From: Planctomycetota bacterium
GTDB lineage: Bacteria > Planctomycetota > J058
Length of the DNA stretch: 64,000 nt
Assembly (NCBI GenBank): GCA_023954375.1
Contig: JAMLIC010000048.1
Location: 1-64,000 of the forward strand
Direction: 5' to 3'
In this document: piece after piece, positions 1-7,658 of the stretch
How positions within the stretch are numbered: position 1 is the stretch's first letter
Layout of the letters: each line of letters begins with the position of its first letter
Position numbers and translations under genes: made by a program
Notes under the pieces: model-generated
What the model was told of the DNA's origin: nothing
What the model saw: only the letters and a program-made list of their open reading frames with translations
Database searches by the model: none

Positions 1-3
1 CAG

Positions 4-1398
4 CTAGAACCTCGCGGTGAACGCGAACCCGAAGTTCACGATGAACCCGCCCGCCTCCCAGTCGCCGACGGGGTCGGTGGCGGGCTTGCTCTGCTTGTGC
101 GTCGGATGCCAGTGGAGCTGGAAGAACAGGTCCAGGTCGTAGCTGGCGTCGCGCGTGAGCTCCTGGATCGTCTGCGCCTTGGCGCCGCCCGCCTTCGCCT
201 CGTCCGACACCCGCTCGGGCGCGCGGCCCCAGGCGAAGCCGCAGCCGAGCGTGAAGGTGTGCTTGTCGGTGTCGACGAAGTTCGTGGGCTTGCGCCGCTG
301 GTCGGGCACGGCGCTGGTGCGGTAGGCGTAGCCGCCGCGCAGGAGCAGCCAGTCGGTCGCCGCGAACTCGGCGCCGAGGCGCGGGCTGAACGTGTCGCGC
401 AGGTCCGACCGCACGCGCACGGGCGTCTGGGCGACGTCGCTCGTGACCACCAGGAACGCGTCGTCGTAGGCCGACCAGTTCGCCCACAGGAGGTCGAAGG
501 CCAGGAGCAGCCGGTCGGTGACGTTGACGGCCGCGCCGGCCTGCAGCTGGTGCGGGGTGAAGAAGGTGATCGTCTCCAGCTTCAGCGGGATCGCGATCCC
601 CTGGACGACGGCCGTCGCCGGGAAGTCGAGCTTGAACGAGAGCTCGCCCCGGTAGGTCAGGCCGAAGGAGAGCCAGTCGGTCGGCGTGAGCATGACGCCG
701 ACGACCGGGGCGGCGTCGGGCTTGAGCTTGAGCTTGAAGTCGGGCTGCACGGGCGTGCCGATCCCGGCCGAGAGGGTCGTGCCGCCCGCGGCGTCGACGA
801 AGATCGACGCGCCGCCGCCGAGGCTCAGCCAGTCGGTGACCTTCACGGCCACCGACGGGAGGATGTGCACGCGGTCGTGGCGCGCCCCGTAGCGGAACCA
901 CTCGGGCTCGGCCGAGGGCGAGCGGGCGTCGATGTTCACCAGGCCGCGCGTGGGGAGGAACAGCCCCAGGCCGAAGGCGAACCGGTCGGGCACGTCGAAG
1001 GGCACCGTCGTCGAGACGCCCAGGGTGAACGCCGACAGGTCGGGGATGCGCTCGGCGCGGCGGTCGACCTCGCGGCCGCCGCGCTCCGACTTGAAGTCGA
1101 GGTGGTAGTCGGCGAAGGAGAAGCCGAAGCCCAGGTTGATGTGGCGCGAGAAGACGAGGCCGGCCGGGTTGTAGTAGGTCGCCGTGTAGTCGGTCGACAG
1201 CGCCGTGAAGGCGCCGGCCATGGCCTGGGCGCGCGGCCCGAAGCCGAACTCCTCGAAGTTGTCGGCGCGAGCGGCAGAGGCGAGGAGCAGGCCCGCGCAG
1301 AGCGCCCCCGCGGCGGACCGTGAGGTCCTGCGGCCTCCGCGCCGCGCTCGCGGGACGGAGCCCGGTCGCTGATCGAAACCCTCGGCGAGCGCGGACAA
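4..1398 (-). CDS. OmpP1/FadL-family outer-membrane protein
   Basis: Predicted outer-membrane beta-barrel of the FadL/OmpP1 family, which lets hydrophobic compounds such as long-chain fatty acids cross the outer membrane. The 464-residue product has a basic N-terminus, a hydrophobic signal segment ending near A45, and then the family hallmark GPRAQAMAGA (about residues 54-63) followed by YYNPAGL. The rest alternates polar and aromatic strands and ends in an aromatic-containing FTARF tail, as expected for a barrel C-terminus. The start is TTG at 1398, chosen because GGAGG lies seven bases upstream. The substrate is not predictable; the SDR at 2193 resembles a fatty-acid oxidation enzyme but lies on the other strand. 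Confidence 0.85.
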   Translation of the reverse strand: MSALAEGFDQRPGSVPRARRGGRRTSRSAAGALCAGLLLASAARADNFEEFGFGPRAQAMAGAFTALSTDYTATYYNPAGLVFSRHINLGFGFSFADYHLDFKSERGGREVDRRAERIPDLSAFTLGVSTTVPFDVPDRFAFGLGLFLPTRGLVNIDARSPSAEPEWFRYGARHDRVHILPSVAVKVTDWLSLGGGASIFVDAAGGTTLSAGIGTPVQPDFKLKLKPDAAPVVGVMLTPTDWLSFGLTYRGELSFKLDFPATAVVQGIAIPLKLETITFFTPHQLQAGAAVNVTDRLLLAFDLLWANWSAYDDAFLVVTSDVAQTPVRVRSDLRDTFSPRLGAEFAATDWLLLRGGYAYRTSAVPDQRRKPTNFVDTDKHTFTLGCGFAWGRAPERVSDEAKAGGAKAQTIQELTRDASYDLDLFFQLHWHPTHKQSKPATDPVGDWEAGGFIVNFGFAFTARF

Positions 1399-1497
1399 TG
1401 TCGTTCCTCCCCCTCGCGCGGGGGGATCCTAAGCGACGCAGCGTCGCCGGCACAACGCGCTCGTGCGTGTGCGGGAGCCGCCCCGTATGCTGCGGGG

Positions 1498-2160
1498 GTG
1501 AGCTGGTTCGAGCGGAGCCGGATCGTCCGGTCCCACGAGCGGATGGTCGCCGTCTCCCCGTACCTCTTCGGCCCGCTGCACGCGTGGCTGCTCGTGTCGC
1601 TCCTCCTCCTCGTCGTGGCCGGCGGGGTCGTCGCGACCTGGCGCCCGGCGCGCGACGACCGCGGCGCGGCCGCCCTGGACGCGGACCTCGACGCGGCCTG
1701 GCGCGGGGCGCCGGCGCCGTCCGCGGCGACGCTCCGGGCGCGCTTCGAGGCCGCGCGCCCGCTCGGCCCGGCCGAGGTCCAGCTCCTGGCCCTCGAGGGG
1801 CTCGAGGCCGTGGCGGCGGGCGACGCGGCGACGGCGCAGGCGCGCGTGGCGGCGCTCGACGGGCGGCGGGTCGGGACCGGGCCCTACGCCCGCGCCCTGC
1901 GAGGCGCGCTGCTGGCCTCGACCGGGGACGCGCACGAGGCGGTCGACGAGCTGACCCGGGCGATCGACGCCGGGCTGGCCCACCCCGACCTGCGCGGCTG
2001 GCGCGGCGTGGCCCTGGTGACCGCCGGGCTCGCGGCGCCCGAGCGCGCCCGCGAGGCGCTCGTCGACCTCGCCGCCGCGGCCGCCGCCAGGCCCCTGCGG
2101 CCCGCCGAGGAGGCGGCCCGGGCCAAGGCCCTCGCCGCGCAGCCTGCGGAGCGCCCCTGA
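1498..2160 (+). CDS. Small membrane protein with TPR-like helices
   Basis: Unrecognised 220-residue protein starting at GTG 1498. A short N-terminal cytosolic stretch is followed by one strong membrane segment (about residues 27-47, rich in Leu/Val). The remainder is Ala/Leu/Arg-rich with helix pairs that look like degenerate TPR units, for example A-[KR]-x-L-x-A patterns around residues 80-200. It is not in an obvious operon: the FadL-like gene is divergent upstream and the SDR begins 32 bases downstream on the same strand. A scaffold role for the TPR-like part would be inference. Confidence 0.6.
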   Translation: MSWFERSRIVRSHERMVAVSPYLFGPLHAWLLVSLLLLVVAGGVVATWRPARDDRGAAALDADLDAAWRGAPAPSAATLRARFEAARPLGPAEVQLLALEGLEAVAAGDAATAQARVAALDGRRVGTGPYARALRGALLASTGDAHEAVDELTRAIDAGLAHPDLRGWRGVALVTAGLAAPERAREALVDLAAAAAARPLRPAEEAARAKALAAQPAERP

Positions 2161-2192
2161 CCGGGTAGGGTGGCGCGCCAGCGGAGGGCCTC

Positions 2193-2984
2193 ATGTTCTT
2201 CACGGAGCGCTTCCTCGACGGGCAGGTGGCCGTGATCACCGGCGGCGGCACCGGGATCGGCAAGGAGATCGCGCGCCTGTTCGGCCAGCTCGGCGCGCGG
2301 CTCGTGCTCGCCGGCCGGCGCGAGGAGGTCCTCGCCGCGGCCGCGGGCGAGCTCGAGGCCGAGGGGCGCGAGGTGCTGACCGTCAGGACCAACGTGCGCG
2401 AGGCCGACGAGGTCGAGGCCATGGTCGCGCGCGCGGTCGAGCGCTTCGGGCGCCTGGACCTGATGATCAACAACGCGGGCGCCAACTTCGTCTGCCCGTC
2501 GGCCGCCGTCTCGCCCAAGGGGTGGCGCGCGGTCGTGAGCACGATCCTCGACGGCACCTTCTACTGCAGCCGCTTCGCGGGCGCGCGCATGATCGAGCAG
2601 GGCGGCGGGCAGATCGTGAGCATCGTCACCCCCTACGCCCAGACCGGCGCCCCCGGCCTCCTCCCCTCCTGCGCGGCCAAGGCGGGCGTGGTCGCGCTGA
2701 CGAAGACCCTGGCCGCCGAGTGGGCCCAGTTCGGCGTCCGCGTCAACGCAGTCTCGCCGGGCGCCGTCGACAGCGAGGGGGCCGGCGCGCGCCTGTGGCC
2801 CACGCCGGAGGACAAGGAGAAGGTCCTCTCGGACATCCCCGCCCGGCGCATGGCCACCCCGCTCGAGGTCGCGCAGGTGACGGCGTTCGTCGTCTCGCCC
2901 TACGCCCGCTTCCTCGCCGGGGCGATCGTCGACATGGACGGCGGCCAGACGCTCGGCAAGGGCATCCTCGCGCACATGCAGTGA
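2193..2984 (+). CDS. SDR oxidoreductase, 2,4-dienoyl-CoA reductase-like
   Basis: Short-chain dehydrogenase/reductase of 263 residues, starting at ATG 2193. The Rossmann motif TGGGTGIG is near residues 16-23 and NNAG at 93-96. The usual YxxxK is absent: the Tyr position is Ser159, with Lys163 retained (SCAAK). A separate Tyr148 sits in PYAQTG. This Tyr/Ser/Lys arrangement and the following LAAEW...GVRVNAVSPG stretch match my knowledge of mitochondrial and peroxisomal 2,4-dienoyl-CoA reductases, where a displaced Tyr acts with the Ser-Lys pair. The likely role is therefore NADPH-dependent reduction of dienoyl-CoA during oxidation of unsaturated fatty acids. SDR assignment is secure; substrate is inferred. 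Confidence 0.85.
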   Translation: MFFTERFLDGQVAVITGGGTGIGKEIARLFGQLGARLVLAGRREEVLAAAAGELEAEGREVLTVRTNVREADEVEAMVARAVERFGRLDLMINNAGANFVCPSAAVSPKGWRAVVSTILDGTFYCSRFAGARMIEQGGGQIVSIVTPYAQTGAPGLLPSCAAKAGVVALTKTLAAEWAQFGVRVNAVSPGAVDSEGAGARLWPTPEDKEKVLSDIPARRMATPLEVAQVTAFVVSPYARFLAGAIVDMDGGQTLGKGILAHMQ

Positions 2985-3019
2985 CCGGTGCTAGCCTGGA
3001 GCGCGGCGGAGGTCACGCC

Positions 3020-3358
3020 ATGAGCGACGTGTTCGACCCCGAGGGCAGCAAGAAGAACCAGGGCGCCGCGGCGAAGAAGCCCGGCGACGCGCCCCAGAAG
3101 CCGCCCACCGGCGAGGGCGAGCGGGGCCGCCACATGCAGTACGACAACGAGTGGGGCGCCATGATGATCGACATCCCCCCCCGCTTCGCCAAGTACAAGG
3201 CGGAGCTGGAGGAGGACCTCATGGACGCCTTCTACGGCGACACCGCCGGCGCCAAGCAGACCCACCAGACGATCAACGAGTGGGTCGCCGACTGGATGAA
3301 GAAGAAGGAGCAGGAGGACCCGTCGCTCATCGTCCCGGACGAGGACGACCCGGGGTAG
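3020..3358 (+). CDS. Small acidic hypothetical protein
   Basis: Unrecognised 112-residue soluble protein. The N-terminus is Lys/Pro/Gly-rich and probably disordered (about residues 8-40). The C-terminal half is charged and probably helical, with FAKYKAELEEDLMDAF and a very acidic end (PDEDDPG). The start ATG 3020 follows a purine-rich GGCGGAGG about nine bases upstream. It lies 35 bases after the SDR and 10 bases before the DinB-like gene, all on the same strand, so co-transcription is plausible. No domain recognised. Confidence 0.65.
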   Translation: MSDVFDPEGSKKNQGAAAKKPGDAPQKPPTGEGERGRHMQYDNEWGAMMIDIPPRFAKYKAELEEDLMDAFYGDTAGAKQTHQTINEWVADWMKKKEQEDPSLIVPDEDDPG

Positions 3359-3368
3359 GCGCGGCCCG

Positions 3369-3818
3369 GTGCCCTCGACCCTGACCGCGCGGCTGGAGCG
3401 CGCCCTGCTCCTGACCGAGGCGCTCGCCGCCGCGGTCGACGACCCGACGCTCGCGCGTGACATCGCGGGCGCGCCCTCGAACCGCATCGGCGACCAGTTC
3501 TGGTGCCTCGTCGGCGGGCGCGAGAGCTACGCCCGGGCGATCGCGGCGGGGGCGTGGTCGGGCTTCTCCTGCAGCCTGGGCGCGGCCGAGGCGCGGCGCG
3601 CCGAGGCCGTCCGGTCGGCGCTCGCGCGCGCGCGCGAGGCCGCCCTCGAGGCGGCGTCGCGACACGACCTGGCCGGCGACCGGGCCGGGCTGGCCTTCGA
3701 CCTGCTCGAGCACGAGGCCCAGCACCACGGCCAGCTGATCCGCTACTTCTACGCCAACGGGGTCGCGTTCCCGCCGGAGTTCGCCCGCCGCTACGCCCTC
3801 TCCCAGCCTGGCGCGTGA
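3369..3818 (+). CDS. DinB-like / DUF664-type helical-bundle protein
   Basis: A 149-residue protein starting at GTG 3369, ten bases after the preceding stop. The C-terminal HEAQHHGQLIRYFY segment resembles the last metal-binding helix of DinB-like (YfiT/DUF664) four-helix-bundle proteins, many of which bind a divalent metal through three His. A GDQFWCLVGGRESYARA helix earlier also fits this fold. Members include thiol-dependent transferases and stress-induced proteins of unknown activity. The family assignment comes from motif resemblance alone. Confidence 0.6.
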   Translation: MPSTLTARLERALLLTEALAAAVDDPTLARDIAGAPSNRIGDQFWCLVGGRESYARAIAAGAWSGFSCSLGAAEARRAEAVRSALARAREAALEAASRHDLAGDRAGLAFDLLEHEAQHHGQLIRYFYANGVAFPPEFARRYALSQPGA

Positions 3819-3837
3819 CGTCGCCGGCGGGGCGCCC

Positions 3838-4197
3838 TCACGCCGTGGCGGCGTTGCTCGCCCAGGTGATCCGCGGCGCGTCGGCCCACAGGTGCTCGAG
3901 GTCGTAGAAGCGGCGGGCGTCGGGCGTGAAGACGTGGAGGACCACGTCGCCGAAGTCGCCGCACACCCAGTCGGGCGCGACCTCGAGGTGGCGGGAGAGC
4001 CCCTGCTGCCGCGCGAAGCGCACCGCCTCCTCGCCCACCACCTGCGCCTGGCGCTCGCCCTGCGCGGTGGCGATCACGAAGTAGTCGAAGAGGCTGTGGC
4101 GACCGCGGAGGTCGAGGATCACGATGTCCTCGGCCTTCTTGCGGTCGGCGAGCTGGGCCAGGGACTCGGCCAGCGCGAGGGCGCGGGGCTCCTGCAT
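3838..4197 (-). CDS. rsfS: Ribosomal silencing factor RsfS
   Basis: RsfS (Iojap/DUF143 family) binds ribosomal protein uL14 and blocks joining of the ribosomal subunits when nutrients are low. The 119-residue product has the complete domain: KKAEDIVILDLRGRHSLFDYFVIATAQ near residues 20-46 in overlapping pieces, then a GDFGDVVLHVFTP motif (about 80-92) and RRFYDLEHLWADA near 96-107, all typical of the family. ATG 4197 gives the usual length for the family. It is convergent with the DinB-like gene. Often found beside nadD or proA; neither is seen here. Confidence 0.95.
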   Translation of the reverse strand: MQEPRALALAESLAQLADRKKAEDIVILDLRGRHSLFDYFVIATAQGERQAQVVGEEAVRFARQQGLSRHLEVAPDWVCGDFGDVVLHVFTPDARRFYDLEHLWADAPRITWASNAATA

Positions 4198-4402
4198 GAA
4201 CGGCTCCTGGGTCGGGGGGACGCCACCGGCGCCGGGGGGGTCCGGGCGTCGGTCGGGCGTTGGCGGCTCTGCCCCTCGGGGGGTTCGCACACCTCCATGT
4301 TGCCAGGACTCTACGCCGCGGCAACCCCCGACCCGGGCGGATCGACGGGCCGGGCCGCCGCCCCTGTCGCCCGCCGGCCACGCTTCAAGTACCCTCGCGG
4401 CC

Positions 4403-5746
4403 GTGGCGCGCCTGGTCGTGGAGCAAGGGAAGGCCCCGACGCCGGTCCGGCACCTGGGGGAGTTCCCCTGCGTGGTCGGCCGGCTCGCCAGCTGCGGGCT
4501 CCAGCTGGACGAGCCGCAGTCGTCCCGCAAGCACTTCCGGGTGGAGCGGCGGGGCGCGGGCTACGTGCTCGTCGACCTGGGCAGCACCAACGGGACCTAC
4601 CTGAACCACGACCGCGTCCGGGGCGAGGCGCCCTTGCGCCACGACGACCGGATCCGCGTGGGTGACACGGTGGTCGCCTTCCACTCGGCCCCGGAGCCGC
4701 TGTCGCCGGGGACGCGGGTCGGCACGGTCGAGGTCGTCGCCGCGCGCGGCCGGAGCGAGAGCGGGGGGCTCTACCTGGGGCGGCAGGGGGCGCTCGACCG
4801 CGAGGTGCTCCTCGAGGTGGTCGACCCGGACCTGGCGCAGGACCCGGACTTCCGGCGGGCCTACGAGGCGCGGGCGCGGCAGGCCGGCGCCCTCGAGCAC
4901 GCGGCGGTGCAGGCGGTGTTCGACACGGCGTCCGACCGCGAGTCGCTCTACACGGTCTTCGAGGCCTGCCCGGGCCAGCCGCTCGCCCGGCGCCTCGAGG
5001 CCGGGCCGGCCTTCGACCGCCAGGCCGCGCTCGGGGTCGTGCGCGACCTGGCGCAGGCCCTGGCCCATGTGCACGCGCGGCGGCAGGTGCACGGGCTCCT
5101 GTCGCCCGCGGCGGTCGTCCTCGACGGCGCGCGGGTCAAGCTCACCTGTCTGGGCGAGCCGCCCGGGGCCCGGCTCAGGAAGCACCGGCGGGACGCGCCG
5201 CTCCAGGCCCGCTACGCCTCGTCCGAGGAGGCGCGCGGCGAGCCGCCCACGGCGCGGTCCGACGTCTACAGCCTGGGCGCGCTCGCCCACCACCTGCTCG
5301 TCGGCCGGCCGCCCTACGAGGGCGACGACGCGGGCGACGTCCTCGAGCAGCACGCGGGCGCCGCGCCGGTGGCCCTCCCGCCCGGCCTCGAGCCGGCGGT
5401 CGCCGGCCTGCTCTCGGCCATGCTGCACAAGTCGCCGGACGCCCGGCCGGACGCGGCCGAGGTGGAGCGACGCCTCGGCGACCTGCTCGACCGTCGCAAG
5501 GGCGCCGCCGACAGCGCACGGCGGCGCGAGGAGCGGCCGGCGGCCGAGGCGCCCCGTCGTGACTCCGGGCGCCGCGAGGGCGGCCCGCGCCGCGCCGACT
5601 CCGGGATCGCCCCGCGCCTCGCCGGCCGGGCCCCGCCGCCGCCGCCGACGTTCGTGCCGCTGCGGCTGCTCCTCCTGGCCGCCGGTTACGGGCTGATCGT
5701 CCTCGCCTCCGGCCTCGCCACGCGGATCGCCCTGCGATTCCTGTGA
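4403..5746 (+). CDS. FHA domain-pseudokinase membrane protein
   Basis: About 447 residues from GTG 4403. Residues 1-95 form a canonical FHA domain (VGR at 25-27, SSRKH at 40-44, LGSTNGT at 59-65), which binds phosphothreonine peptides. Residues 105-360 follow a Ser/Thr-kinase fold but lack catalytic residues: the ATP-binding Lys position is occupied by VLLEVV, the HRD region reads HGLLSPAAV (230-238), and DFG is replaced by CLG (249-251). The APE-like and DVYSLGALAHHLLVGRPPY segments remain. A charged, Arg/Pro-rich linker leads to one C-terminal membrane segment (about 417-445). It probably acts as a phospho-dependent scaffold rather than a kinase. The open frame extends upstream, but the FHA homology begins right after this GTG. 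Confidence 0.85.
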   Translation: MARLVVEQGKAPTPVRHLGEFPCVVGRLASCGLQLDEPQSSRKHFRVERRGAGYVLVDLGSTNGTYLNHDRVRGEAPLRHDDRIRVGDTVVAFHSAPEPLSPGTRVGTVEVVAARGRSESGGLYLGRQGALDREVLLEVVDPDLAQDPDFRRAYEARARQAGALEHAAVQAVFDTASDRESLYTVFEACPGQPLARRLEAGPAFDRQAALGVVRDLAQALAHVHARRQVHGLLSPAAVVLDGARVKLTCLGEPPGARLRKHRRDAPLQARYASSEEARGEPPTARSDVYSLGALAHHLLVGRPPYEGDDAGDVLEQHAGAAPVALPPGLEPAVAGLLSAMLHKSPDARPDAAEVERRLGDLLDRRKGAADSARRREERPAAEAPRRDSGRREGGPRRADSGIAPRLAGRAPPPPPTFVPLRLLLLAAGYGLIVLASGLATRIALRFL

Positions 5747-5749
5747 TGC

Positions 5750-5783
5750 GAGGAGGACACGGCGCGCGCGCCGTGTCCTCCTC
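5750..5783. terminator. Perfect 16-bp hairpin between convergent genes
   Basis: A perfect inverted repeat with 16-bp arms (5750-5765 and 5768-5783) and a two-base centre lies four bases after the FHA-pseudokinase stop and 17 bases before the stop of the convergent lipoprotein gene. No T-run follows. The placement suggests a bidirectional terminator. Confidence 0.7.
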
Positions 5784-5800
5784 CCGGATGGTCTCCCGGA

Positions 5801-7246
5801 TCACTCCGTCGCGAAGTCGAGCGTCAGGAGGCGCCCGTCGCTCGCGTGCGTGGAGGCGACCTTCGCCGGCGTCGCCGACTCGAGCGTGGTCTCGTTCGGC
5901 TCGCCCGCGCCGTAGGTGGTCGCCCCGACGAACATGGCCTCCAGGCCGAACCCGCCGCCGGGCAGCCCGGCGATCCCCAGGGCGGTGTCGTCGCCCGTCC
6001 CGCCCTCGCGCCGCGCGAGGTTCAGGTCGCCGCCCATCGTGTAGCGGAGGACGATCAGGTCACGCCCGCCCACGGACGTGCGCGGCTGCCCGTCGCCCGC
6101 GTCGAGCTGGCCCTGGAAGTGGCCGAGGACGAGCGCCCGCGGCGCCGGACCGGACGCGATGGCGATGCTCACGCCCTCGGCCGCGCCGGCCAGCGTGGGG
6201 GTGCGCACCCAGGCGAGCCGACCCTCGTGCGTGTAGCGAGCCGTGAACAGGTTCTTGCCCGGCGACGTCCGCACGACCCAGCCGCCGCCCTCGAGGGGGC
6301 CGAAGTCGGCCCAGCCGTCGAAGGTGCCGGTGACGATGATCCCGCTACGGAGCAGGAGGATGACGTCGACCGGGATCCCGCCCATGCGCACGGCCCACAC
6401 GAGGGAGCCGTCGGCCCCGTAGAGCGCCATGAAGCCCTGCGCCCCGCCGGACTGCGACGTGTTCGTCAGCGTCGTCCCGCCGTCGAAGGTCACCTCGACG
6501 AAGAAGCTCCCCAGGACCACCGTGCGCCCGTCGCGGAGGACGGCCGTGCGGGTCCACGTCCGCGACCCGCTGCCCGTCAGGTCCGTGGTCCACAGGAGGT
6601 CGGCGTCGGGCGAGAACCGGGCCACGACCACCTCGTCCACGCCGGCGATCCCGTAGGTCACGGTCGCGCTGCCGTCGGCGTGCACGAAGACCTCGAGGAC
6701 GGTCACCTGCCCGCGGGCCGCGAGCTGGTCGGCGAGCGCCTGGATCGCCTGGTCGAGGTCCGAGCTCGCCTCGCCGCCACCCGGGTCGCTGGCGTCGCCG
6801 TCGGCCCCGCCGCTGCCGCCGCTGCCGCCGCTGCCGCCGCTCCCGTCGCCGCTCCCGTCGCCGCTCCCGTCGCCGCTCCCGTCGCCGCTCCCGTCGCCGC
6901 TCCCGTCGCCGCTCCCGTCGCCGCCCGCGTCGCCGCTCCCGTCGCCGCCCGCGTCGCCGCTGCCGTCGCCGCCCGCGTCGCCGCTGCCACCGCCGCCGCC
7001 GCCGATGATGCCGAGGTCGTCGTCGTTCGAGCCGCCGCTCCCGTCGTCGATGACCGTCCCGCCGCCGCTCCCGTCGTCGACGATCGAGCCGCCGTCGTCC
7101 AGGTCGCCGATCGTCCCGGTGTCCTCGAGTTCGTCGAAGGAGGCGGTCGCGAACGCCGCCGGTCGGCGGCTGCTGTCGCTGCAACCCACGACCACCATCG
7201 CCGCGGCGACCACCGCCGCGCAGCCCATCCACGCTCCGACCCGCAT
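5801..7246 (-). CDS. Lipoprotein with Gly/Asp/Ser repeats and a propeller-like domain
   Basis: Predicted secreted lipoprotein of 481 residues. The start ATG 7246 gives a signal peptide ending in a VVVGC lipobox (Cys near residue 21). A long acidic, Gly-rich, probably disordered stretch follows (about residues 45-160), including many GGDGSGD-type repeats encoded by a 12-18-base DNA repeat. The C-terminal 300 residues hold repeated units of the type LRDGRTVVLGSF...V.F.GGTTLT, ALYGADGSLVWAVRMGG and LPGGGFGLEAMF, like SBBP/delta-60-type beta-propeller repeats of surface proteins. No catalytic motif is seen. Function unknown, probably cell-surface. Confidence 0.75.
   Translation of the reverse strand: MRVGAWMGCAAVVAAAMVVVGCSDSSRRPAAFATASFDELEDTGTIGDLDDGGSIVDDGSGGGTVIDDGSGGSNDDDLGIIGGGGGGSGDAGGDGSGDAGGDGSGDAGGDGSGDGSGDGSGDGSGDGSGDGSGDGSGGSGGSGGSGGADGDASDPGGGEASSDLDQAIQALADQLAARGQVTVLEVFVHADGSATVTYGIAGVDEVVVARFSPDADLLWTTDLTGSGSRTWTRTAVLRDGRTVVLGSFFVEVTFDGGTTLTNTSQSGGAQGFMALYGADGSLVWAVRMGGIPVDVILLLRSGIIVTGTFDGWADFGPLEGGGWVVRTSPGKNLFTARYTHEGRLAWVRTPTLAGAAEGVSIAIASGPAPRALVLGHFQGQLDAGDGQPRTSVGGRDLIVLRYTMGGDLNLARREGGTGDDTALGIAGLPGGGFGLEAMFVGATTYGAGEPNETTLESATPAKVASTHASDGRLLTLDFATE
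6802..7000. repeat. GC-rich short tandem repeat inside the lipoprotein gene
   Basis: Repeats of gtcgccgctccc and gtcgccgcccgc (plus strand), preceded by ctgccgccg units, encode the Gly/Asp/Ser linker of the lipoprotein. A tract like this is prone to length change by slippage. It keeps the reading frame throughout. Confidence 0.85.
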
Positions 7247-7658
7247 TCGATCGCGCCCTTCTCCTCCCCCGACTCCGGAATGACCGGCTCGCCGGAGGGC
7301 GTCCGACGGGTTCTGGAGGAGTTCGGGTGGGCCGGCCGTCCCAGACGACCGTCGCTCAGGCGCTTCGATCGACCTCCACGTCGAGCAGGCGACGTCGTTC
7401 GGCGGTTGTTCGCCAGGGCCACCCCGCGCCGAGAGCAACAAACAACTGCTGCGATAACGCTTGCGCAGGGCGACGGTGTGTCACGCGAGGCGCTGCACGT
7501 CCGACCGCGGGGCAATTCGCGCTTCGCGGGTGAGGGCCCCCGTTCGGCTGCTCGTGCGCGAACGGAGGCGATCGCGCAGGCAGCGCGCGGCGCTCCGGAA
7601 ACGGAGACGGCGGAGGCCGAGGCCTCCGCCGTCCCGCGCCGCCGACCCGCGTCGACCG
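7247..7658. other. 412-base intergenic region
   Basis: No supportable gene. It holds the 5' region of the lipoprotein gene ending at 7246 (a GGAGGAGAAGGG purine block lies 10-20 bases before its ATG). It also holds a locally AT-richer stretch near 7433-7470 that could contain a minus-strand promoter, and the hairpin at 7606-7633. No promoter boxes can be assigned with confidence. Confidence 0.5.
7606..7633 (-). terminator. 13-bp GC hairpin after the TPR lipoprotein gene
   Basis: Perfect inverted repeat: 13-bp arms 7606-7618 and 7621-7633 around a two-base centre. It lies 25 bases past the stop (7659) of the minus-strand TPR lipoprotein gene. No T-run is present, but the location suits a terminator. 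Confidence 0.65.
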
